Positions 1-12,203 of a stretch of 13,434 nt of DNA are shown one piece after another. Every line of letters begins with the position of its first letter. Within the stretch, counting starts at the first letter, position 1. Location: NCBI GenBank assembly GCA_020216895.1, contig JAIWOM010000017.1, positions 1 to 13,434 on the forward strand, given 5' to 3'. Origin of the DNA: Microcella sp. (GTDB taxonomy: Bacteria > Actinomycetota > Actinomycetes > Actinomycetales > Microbacteriaceae). The notes beneath the pieces are model-generated. The model had not been told where the DNA came from and searched no databases. It saw only the letters and a program-made list of their open reading frames with translations. A program made the position numbers and the translations under genes.

Positions 1-112
1 CCGCAGCCTGCGCGGCCACGGCAACGGCCCCGTCATCGGCGGTGACCGACCACACGCGGCGCGGGGCGCCGCCCTGGTCGACGGCGGGCCCGAGCCCGAG
101 CGAGTCCGTCAT
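1..112 (-). CDS. 5' end of an unidentified gene downstream of pilB (partial)
   Basis: An ATG at 112-110 opens a reading frame that stays open to the left edge for 37 codons (MTDSLGLGPAVDQG at the start, then a Trp-containing VWSVTADDG stretch). A good ribosome-binding site, AGAAGGAG, lies about 7 nt upstream, and only 25 nt separate the pilB stop from this start, so it is almost certainly co-transcribed with pilB. In type IV pilus loci the gene after the PilB ATPase is often the membrane platform protein PilC/GspF or the retraction ATPase PilT. The visible residues do not show the usual N-terminus of either, so I do not name it. The start and operon membership are seen in the sequence; a pilus role is inferred from position only. 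Confidence 0.6.
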   Translation of the reverse strand, partial: MTDSLGLGPAVDQGGAPRRVWSVTADDGAVAVAAQAA

Positions 113-137
113 GTTCTGCTCCTTCTGCCGCGGCGCG

Positions 138-1802
138 TCAGGCGACGACGCGCAGCACTTCCTCGATCGAGGTCAGGCCGGCCCGGACCTTCGCCCAGCC
201 GTCCTGCCGCAAGGTCAGCATGCCCTGCTCGGTCGCCGTCTGCATGATCTCGATGCTCGACGCGCGGGCGACCGCGAGACGCTCGATCTCCTCCGTGACC
301 ATCATGACCTCGTGGAGGGCCAGTCGGCCGCGATACCCGGTGCCCGAGCAGGCCGAGCACCCGACCGCGTGGTAGAAGCGCGGCGAGAGCTCGTCCTCAC
401 GGCGACCAAAGCCGAGGCTCTCGAGGTGCAGGGGCTCGTACTCCTGCAGCTGCTTGCAGCGGTCGCAGAGGCGGCGGGCCAGACGCTGGGCGACCACGCA
501 GTCGAGCGCCGAGCCGACCAGGAAGGGCTCGATGTCCATCTCGATGAGGCGCGTGATGGCGCTGGGAGCGTCGTTCGTGTGCAGGGTCGACAGCACCAGG
601 TGGCCGGTGAGGGCGGCCTCGATCGCGATCTGCGCGGTCTCCTGGTCGCGGATCTCGCCGATGAGCACGACGTCGGGGTCGGAGCGCAGAATGCTGCGCA
701 GGGCGCTCGCGAACGTCAGGCCCGCCTTCGGGTTCACCTGCACCTGGTTGATTCCGGCCATGCGGTACTCGACCGGGTCCTCGACCGTGATCACGTTGAT
801 CTCGGGGCGCGCCACCGCGTGCAGCGTCGTGTAGAGGGTGGTCGACTTTCCCGAACCGGTCGGCCCGGTGACGAGGATCATGCCGTAGGGCTTGGTGTAC
901 GAGCCGCGGTAGACGGAGAGGTTGCGCTCGAGCATCCCGAGGTCGGAGATGTCGCGCTGGGTCGCGTTGTTGTCCAGGATGCGCATGACGACCTTCTCGC
1001 CCCACACCGTGGGCAGGGTCGCGACGCGCAGGTCGATCACCTGCCCGCCGTGCTGCACCGACATGCGGCCGTCCTGCGGCCGCCGGCGCTCGGCGATGTT
1101 GATGTCGCTCATGATCTTGAGGCGCGAGATGACGCCGTTCTGGATGTTCTTCGGCGCCTGCTGGACGTCGTGGAGGACGCCGTCGATGCGGTAGCGCACG
1201 CGCATCTCGAACTCGCCCGGCTCGATGTGGATGTCGGAGGCGAGGTCCTGGATCGCCTGCCCGATGATGAGGTTCACGAACCGCACGATCGGCGCGTCGT
1301 CGGCATCGGCCTCGCGCACAGCGATCTCGTCGGAGGATGAAGGGGTCGACTCCTCCTCGATCGCGGTCGTGAGGTCGCTCAGCTCGCTGTCTGCCCGGTG
1401 GAAGCGGTTGATGGCCGCGAGGAGGTCGTTCTTCTCGGCGACGACAGCGACGACGTGCATGCGGGTGATGGCCCGCACGTCGTCCATGGCGAGCACGTCG
1501 CCCGGCTCGACCATCGCGAGCGTGATCGTCGTCGCCGTGGCGTGGATCGGCAACACGCTGTGCCGTCGGCACAGGGCCGCGGGGACCATCGCCACCGCAG
1601 TGCGGTCGACCGGGTACTCGGCGAGCTCGACGAACGAGAGACCGGCGACCTCGGCCTTCGCGGAGGCCACCTGGGCGGGGCTCACGAGCCCGCGCTCGAG
1701 GAAATCGCCGACGACGACGTCGTCGCCCTCATCGCGCACTTTGTCGAGCGTCTCGATCGGCAGCAGCCCACGGATGATGAGCACTTCACTCACGGATACC
1801 AC
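138..1802 (-). CDS. pilB: Type IV pilus assembly ATPase PilB (GspE/PulE family)
   Basis: This is the cytoplasmic hexameric ATPase that powers extension of type IV pili or related type II secretion pseudopili. At 554 residues it has the usual PilB length. Residues about 30-135 match the N-terminal GspE/PilB (MshEN-like) domain. The ATPase core follows, with Walker A GPTGSGKST at 313-321, an acidic box around ITVEDPVEYR (338-347), Walker B VVLIGEIRD at 378-386 and the His box LSTLHTNDA at 404-412. A tetracysteine zinc site is complete (C446, C449, C482, C485), which favours an assembly (PilB/GspE) over a retraction (PilT) ATPase. The start is GTG, preceded at 7 nt by GGGAGGG; a second GTG three codons in is too far from this site. 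It lies 202 nt after the prepilin gene on the same strand, with a possible promoter of its own. PilB and GspE cannot be told apart by sequence alone, but the neighbouring prepilin supports a pilus. Confidence 0.93.
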   Translation of the reverse strand: MVSVSEVLIIRGLLPIETLDKVRDEGDDVVVGDFLERGLVSPAQVASAKAEVAGLSFVELAEYPVDRTAVAMVPAALCRRHSVLPIHATATTITLAMVEPGDVLAMDDVRAITRMHVVAVVAEKNDLLAAINRFHRADSELSDLTTAIEEESTPSSSDEIAVREADADDAPIVRFVNLIIGQAIQDLASDIHIEPGEFEMRVRYRIDGVLHDVQQAPKNIQNGVISRLKIMSDINIAERRRPQDGRMSVQHGGQVIDLRVATLPTVWGEKVVMRILDNNATQRDISDLGMLERNLSVYRGSYTKPYGMILVTGPTGSGKSTTLYTTLHAVARPEINVITVEDPVEYRMAGINQVQVNPKAGLTFASALRSILRSDPDVVLIGEIRDQETAQIAIEAALTGHLVLSTLHTNDAPSAITRLIEMDIEPFLVGSALDCVVAQRLARRLCDRCKQLQEYEPLHLESLGFGRREDELSPRFYHAVGCSACSGTGYRGRLALHEVMMVTEEIERLAVARASSIEIMQTATEQGMLTLRQDGWAKVRAGLTSIEEVLRVVA

Positions 1803-1894
1803 GGCAGAACCCTCCCCCCTGGATGCGAGCCGCTCGAGTGCGAGGGGCTTGCACGGACTGCCAGACCGTCACGGTACGACACGCCGTACTGCCG

Positions 1895-1923
1895 ACAATA
1901 GTCCCGTGTTCGGGGGTAGTCCA
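1895..1923 (-). promoter_or_regulatory. Candidate promoter for pilB
   Basis: On the minus strand, a -35-like TGGACT (1923-1918) is followed after 17 bp by a -10-like TATTGT (1900-1895); each matches the housekeeping consensus at four of six positions. Transcription would start near 1888, giving a leader of about 86 nt before the pilB GTG. This is pattern matching only. A weaker alternative is TTGTCG (1898-1893) with TACCGT (1876-1871) at 16 bp spacing. An independent pilB promoter would let the abundant pilin and the scarce ATPase be expressed at different levels. Confidence 0.35.
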
Positions 1924-1947
1924 CACCAGTCACATTGTTAACACCAG
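1923..1947 (-). repeat. Direct repeat CTGGTGT x2 next to the pilB -35 element
   Basis: CTGGTGT occurs twice on the minus strand (1947-1941 and 1929-1923), separated by 11 bp (18 bp start to start). The copy nearer pilB abuts the candidate -35. Tandem half-sites just upstream of a -35 are a common layout for activator binding, but the repeat is short and could be chance. Confidence 0.3.
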
Positions 1948-2004
1948 CCCCACGCGGATGCGCGGGCCTGACCGGTATTCGGAGCGGGTGCTCGCGGAGG
2001 TGGC

Positions 2005-2460
2005 TCAGGGCAGGATGATCGAGCCGTCGGGCGCGCAGGAGGCGCCCTGGGTCGGCACCACCCGCTGGGTGCTCGCCCACGTGCTGGCGAGCTGATCGTG
2101 GCTCGCGACGAGGCAGAAGTCGGTTCCGACTCCGGTCATGTCCAGGGTGACGGCGGGGTCGGATGCCCCCGCGAGGATCGCGTCGCGCTCGGCGAGCGTC
2201 GGCAGCTGCCCCTGCTCGACCACGGTCAGAGTGACGGCGAGGCGGGCGGTCGCGAGGGCAGCCTGGGTGGAGGACGCCCGGGCCTGATCGAGCGCGCCGA
2301 GGAAGATCGGCACGGCGACCGCCGCCAGGATGCCGGCGATCACGATGACCACGAGCAGCTCGATGAGGGTGAAGCCCTGATCATCCGGAGGCCCCGCGCG
2401 ACCCGCCGCCCACGGACGACGTCCCGTCGATCCTGCTCTGAGCACCTGCACGAGCGTCAT
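2005..2460 (-). CDS. Type IV prepilin-like protein (major or minor pilin)
   Basis: This is a pilin subunit that would be processed by a prepilin peptidase and assembled by the PilB machinery. The class III signal is clear: a basic leader ends at G29, cleavage falls before F30, and the mature N-terminus FTLIELLVV carries the conserved Glu at +5 (E34), followed by a hydrophobic helix to about residue 55. The mature protein is 122 residues, short for a T4a pilin. C116 and C142 near the C-terminus could form the disulfide-bounded D-region. The 29-residue leader is longer than usual. The ATG at 2460 is the only in-frame ATG, with GTG codons at 2451 and 2445 as alternatives; no convincing Shine-Dalgarno sequence precedes any of them, so the start is uncertain. 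It begins 39 bp after the rpoC terminator and sits ahead of pilB on the same strand. The symbol pilA would be reasonable but a pseudopilin role is not excluded. Confidence 0.88.
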   Translation of the reverse strand: MTLVQVLRAGSTGRRPWAAGRAGPPDDQGFTLIELLVVIVIAGILAAVAVPIFLGALDQARASSTQAALATARLAVTLTVVEQGQLPTLAERDAILAGASDPAVTLDMTGVGTDFCLVASHDQLASTWASTQRVVPTQGASCAPDGSIILP

Positions 2461-2499
2461 CCAACCCGCGGGCCCGCCCGCCCGCCAGACCCCCGAACG

Positions 2500-2538
2500 G
2501 GGAGAGCCCGCGGAGCCGATGGCTCCGCGGGCTCTCCC
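2500..2538 (-). terminator. rpoC (rpoBC operon) intrinsic terminator
   Basis: Two arms, 2500-2517 and 2521-2538, form a perfect 18-bp inverted repeat (GGGAGAGCCCGCGGAGCC and its complement) around a 3-nt loop, starting 13 nt past the rpoC stop. No U-tract follows on the minus strand, the form often called I-shaped in high-GC actinobacteria. The hairpin is nearly symmetric and would form on either strand, but only the minus strand has a gene ending here. Confidence 0.85.
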
Positions 2539-2551
2539 GGTGGCGCGACGC

Positions 2552-6406
<3,855 letters not shown>

Positions 6407-6462
6407 AGATATCTCTTCTCTTGCGTGTTTTGCGTCAGCGATGTGCGAGTGCGGGGCCCGGC

Positions 6463-9957
<3,495 letters not shown>

Positions 9958-9964
9958 GGAACTA

Positions 9965-9970
9965 ACCTCC
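9965..9970 (-). promoter_or_regulatory. Ribosome-binding site that sets the rpoB start
   Basis: GGAGGT on the minus strand lies 7 nt before TTG 9957-9955. It is the strongest Shine-Dalgarno match among the gene starts here and has no in-frame ATG or GTG at suitable distance, so it argues for a TTG-initiated RpoB. Confidence 0.85.
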
Positions 9971-9992
9971 GTGGGGCCCGAGAGCCCGGGTT

Positions 9993-10112
9993 CTGTCGGA
10001 CGTCGACAGGTGAATGCGGTCGAATGGACGCGCCGGACCCGTGGGGATTCCCGCATGAGGAATCCGCCCCGCCGCTATACTCGGGGCACGATCGCCGCCC
10101 GCCATATGGCGG
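9993..10112 (-). promoter_or_regulatory. Structured rpoB 5' leader (three hairpins)
   Basis: Three inverted repeats lie between the candidate rpoB promoter and the rpoB ribosome-binding site. The first is the perfect 14-bp palindrome CCGCCATATGGCGG at 10099-10112. The second is GGATTCC with a 7-nt loop and GGAATCC at 10045-10065. The third is CTGTCG with a 5-nt loop and CGACAG at 9993-10009. If transcription starts near 10134, all three fall in a leader of about 177 nt. They could affect leader stability, pausing or protein binding; the palindrome could instead be a DNA operator. No known riboswitch was recognised. The repeats are seen directly; the function is inference. Confidence 0.4.
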
Positions 10113-10140
10113 CAGATCAGACATGGGAGCGCAAACCTCA

Positions 10141-10170
10141 ATACTAGGGGCGCTCCTGCGGTCGTGTCCA
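10141..10170 (-). promoter_or_regulatory. Candidate rpoB promoter
   Basis: On the minus strand, -35 TGGACA (10170-10165; five of six consensus matches) and -10 TAGTAT (10146-10141) are spaced by 18 bp. The predicted start near 10134 gives a leader of about 177 nt before the rpoB TTG. It is the best minus-strand match in the 345-bp gap and lies after the terminator of the preceding surface-protein gene, where an operon promoter would be expected. Confidence 0.55.
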
Positions 10171-10179
10171 GTCTGTTTC

Positions 10180-10208
10180 TTGACCATCGCGGCTCGCTGC
10201 GCTATAAC
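10180..10208 (+). promoter_or_regulatory. Candidate plus-strand promoter facing away from rpoB
   Basis: TTGACC (10180-10185) and TATAAC (10203-10208) are separated by exactly 17 bp; each matches the sigma-70-type consensus at five of six positions. It is the best promoter match I found in the window. Its -35 lies 9 bp from the -35 of the candidate rpoB promoter, forming a divergent pair. No plus-strand gene lies downstream before a strong hairpin at 10251-10287, and the next protein gene is on the opposite strand. Confidence 0.5.
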
Positions 10209-10214
10209 CGCGCG

Positions 10215-10290
10215 ACCGGCGCCCCGCGACATGGGGCCCGGCAGACATGACGGGGCGGGGATGCCCGTCTCGAGCATCCCCGCCCCGCGC
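10215..10290 (+). ncRNA. Possible small structured RNA
   Basis: A transcript from the plus-strand promoter at 10180-10208 would start near 10215 and end at the hairpin of 10251-10287, giving roughly 75 nt. The predicted RNA has a first hairpin, 10216-10241, where CCGG and GCCCC (with one bulged C) pair with GGGGC and CCGG around the loop GCGACAT. A 9-nt linker follows, then the 14-bp terminator hairpin. No protein of note is encoded and no known RNA family was recognised. Read the other way, the same two hairpins would be tandem terminators of the surface-protein gene, which is the simpler explanation for the structures though not for the promoter. Confidence 0.3.
10251..10287 (-). terminator. 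Terminator of the surface-protein gene (hairpin usable on both strands)
   Basis: CGGGGCGGGGATGC (10251-10264) and its perfect complement (10274-10287) form a 14-bp stem with a 9-nt loop, 15 bp after the stop of the cadherin-repeat gene on the minus strand. No U-tract follows in either direction. A second hairpin (10216-10241) comes next on the minus strand and may act as a back-up. Confidence 0.75.
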
Positions 10291-10302
10291 GGTCGACCGG
10301 GC

Positions 10303-11967
10303 TCAGGCGTGGTCGCGGCTCCCGCGGACCCGGGGCGCGACGAGTCCGAGCCCGAGCATGAGGGTCAGGAGCGCCCCCCAGCCGATTCCGGGCAGCACCT
10401 CGGCCGCGCCGGTGTACGCGAGGCTGTCGCGACCGGGGGTGGCGGGCTGGTCGGTGAGGTCGGGGTCGCCGCTCGGCGTCTCCGGCTCGGTCGGCTCGGG
10501 AAGGGTCGGAATGGTCGGCGAGCCGGGCTGGTCGGTCGGCCCACCCTCGCCGTCCTCGTCATCGGGGCACGAGACCTCGCCCCGCTCATCGCTGGCGATG
10601 ATGCGGACGGTGGCGACCGCGCTCTCGCTGGTGGCATCGGCGGCCACGTACGTGAAGGTCGTCTCGCCGCAGAAGCCGGCCGGGGCCATCCACGTGAAGC
10701 TGCCCGCCGCGTCGAGCACGAAGCCGCTGCCGATGACCGGCGCCGCGACGAGGGTCGCCGTCAGGTCATCACCATCGGCATCGGCGTCGTTGCTGAGGAC
10801 ACCGGAGATGGCGGCCACCGTGAGCGTCTGGCCGGGCTGCACCGAGTGGGCATCATCGACGGCGACGGGAGCGCTGTTGAGCACCGGAACCGGGTCGCCG
10901 CATTCGAGGATCGCGTCGATCTCCTCGGAGTAGGCGCGGAGCTCGATCGTCGTGAGGTTGCCCGCGTCGACGCCGTCGAACGGTCGGTACTGCAGCTCGA
11001 ACACACCGCAGAAGTCGGCGGGGACGCTCCACGCGATGGATCCGTTGAGCGACAGGACGGAATCGCCCGGCAGAGTGTTGACCCACTGCGCGGTGATCGG
11101 GTCGCCGTCGACATCGCTGTCGTTCGCCAGCACAGCAGTGCCGTTGAGCGAATAGTTCTGACCAGGCGTGACGAAGAACCAGTCATCGCCGCCGACGGGG
11201 GGCGTGTTGACCACCGGCTCGACGGGCGGCAGCACCGTGATGGTGACCGTCACCAGGTTGCCCTGCGCCTTGTGGTCGAAGGCGCGGTAGGTGAAGGTCG
11301 CCTCACCGGAGAAGCCGGCCGGCGGCGTGTACGTGAACGTGCCCTGGTCGCTGTACGACGAGAGGGTTCCGACCGAGGCCACCCAGTTCGAGACCGCGAC
11401 GATCGCGTCGCCGTCCGCGTCCGAGTCATTCAGCAGCAGGTCGTCGACCGCGGTGACGACCAGGGGCGTCTCGTACGGGGTCGTGTAGCTGTCGGCGACC
11501 GTCACCGGGACCGCGTTCGGCACGGCCGGCGGCTCCACGATGATCGTGACCGTGGCCCAGTCGCTGAACTGGTTCGTTCCGACCTCCAGCGCGCGGTACT
11601 GGAAGGAGGTCGTGCCGGTGAAGCCGGGCGTCGGGTTGTAGGTGAAGCCGCCACCGTTGTTCGAGAAGACCGTGCCGGCGATGCCCGCCGAGTTGACGGT
11701 GAACAGCGTCAGCGTCGAGTCGGGGTCGACATCGTTGGCGAGGAATCCGGGGTTGGCCACGACGAGCTGCGTGCTCATCGCGGTCGTGTAGGCGTCGTCG
11801 ACGGCAACCGGGATGACGTTCTCACCCTCGGCCGAGGCCGGGGCGGCGACGCCGACGAGGGCGGAGGCCGCGACGACGGCGGTGACCGCGAGGGCGGCGA
11901 GGACGCGCGGGATGGGCAGATGGTGCGGGGGAAGCTCGACCGGGAGGGCCGGGGCGGTGGTGTGCAT
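10303..11967 (-). CDS. Secreted, sortase-anchored protein with four cadherin/Ig-like repeats
   Basis: This is a probable cell-wall-anchored surface protein, perhaps an adhesin. Residues 1-46 form a long signal peptide ending APASA, with cleavage likely before EGEN. Four tandem beta-sandwich repeats of about 92 residues follow (roughly 52-144, 153-245, 255-345, 366-457). Each has a VxVxDxY-like opening, an acidic loop such as NDSDADGD (180-187) or NDSDVDGD (282-289) that probably binds calcium, and a closing F(T/Q)YR(A/P)-type strand. Repeats 3 and 4 carry cysteines absent from 1 and 2 (C320 with C356, C433 with C467). A Pro/Glu/Thr-rich linker (about 468-512) leads to the sorting signal LAYTG (516-520), a membrane segment (about 526-545) and the basic tail RVRGSRDHA. 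LAxTG is the class E sortase motif. The ATG at 11967 has only a weak ribosome-binding site (AGAAAG). The gene is monocistronic. The ligand is unknown. Confidence 0.9.
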   Translation of the reverse strand: MHTTAPALPVELPPHHLPIPRVLAALAVTAVVAASALVGVAAPASAEGENVIPVAVDDAYTTAMSTQLVVANPGFLANDVDPDSTLTLFTVNSAGIAGTVFSNNGGGFTYNPTPGFTGTTSFQYRALEVGTNQFSDWATVTIIVEPPAVPNAVPVTVADSYTTPYETPLVVTAVDDLLLNDSDADGDAIVAVSNWVASVGTLSSYSDQGTFTYTPPAGFSGEATFTYRAFDHKAQGNLVTVTITVLPPVEPVVNTPPVGGDDWFFVTPGQNYSLNGTAVLANDSDVDGDPITAQWVNTLPGDSVLSLNGSIAWSVPADFCGVFELQYRPFDGVDAGNLTTIELRAYSEEIDAILECGDPVPVLNSAPVAVDDAHSVQPGQTLTVAAISGVLSNDADADGDDLTATLVAAPVIGSGFVLDAAGSFTWMAPAGFCGETTFTYVAADATSESAVATVRIIASDERGEVSCPDDEDGEGGPTDQPGSPTIPTLPEPTEPETPSGDPDLTDQPATPGRDSLAYTGAAEVLPGIGWGALLTLMLGLGLVAPRVRGSRDHA

Positions 11968-12102
11968 CGGAATCGCTTTCTGTCGAGATCGGGAGGGATG
12001 GCTACCGGGGTGGTGGCGGCGCCGTTCAGCGGCGCGATCTCAGAGTCGTCGAGCGGCACGGCTCGGTGATGGGCAACGGTTGCTCAACTCCGGTCGGCCG
12101 AT

Positions 12103-12142
12103 TACTCAGTTGGGCCTCCCGCGACGGCGGGAGTGCTGAGTA
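12103..12142. repeat. Nested inverted repeat between the surface-protein and regulator genes
   Basis: The outer arms TACTCAG (12103-12109) and CTGAGTA (12136-12142) enclose inner arms CTCCCGC (12116-12122) and GCGGGAG (12127-12133) around a 4-bp centre. The right outer arm overlaps a -10-like TACACT (12141-12146) pointing toward the regulator gene, about 58 bp before its ATG; no good -35 accompanies it. The rest of the 236-bp intergenic region (11968-12203) holds a short hairpin GCGCCG/CGGCGC (12019-12035) and the small palindrome GTTGCTCAAC, but no convincing minus-strand promoter. The repeat could be an operator shared by the two divergent genes or an RNA hairpin in a leader. Confidence 0.45.
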
Positions 12143-12203
12143 CACTTCGAGGACGCGCTCGGCCACAGCGCGCATCCGCTCGTCATGAAGGACGCGCCCC
12201 GCG

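Noticed and set aside
419..451. Rifampicin-resistance substitutions in the RpoB drug-binding region (RpoB residue numbers)
   Set aside because: The three main positions, D430, H440 and S445, carry the sensitive residues, so there is no sequence sign of natural resistance.
1790..2080. 96-residue minus-strand open frame between the prepilin gene and pilB
   Set aside because: It overlaps the end of the prepilin gene in another frame and the start of pilB, has no ribosome-binding site and shows no domain.
10074..10081. TATACT (plus) or TATAGC (minus) as a -10 element inside the rpoB leader
   Set aside because: Neither strand has a usable -35 at 16-18 bp: the plus strand has GCATGA and the minus strand GCGGGC. 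A better-spaced promoter exists upstream.
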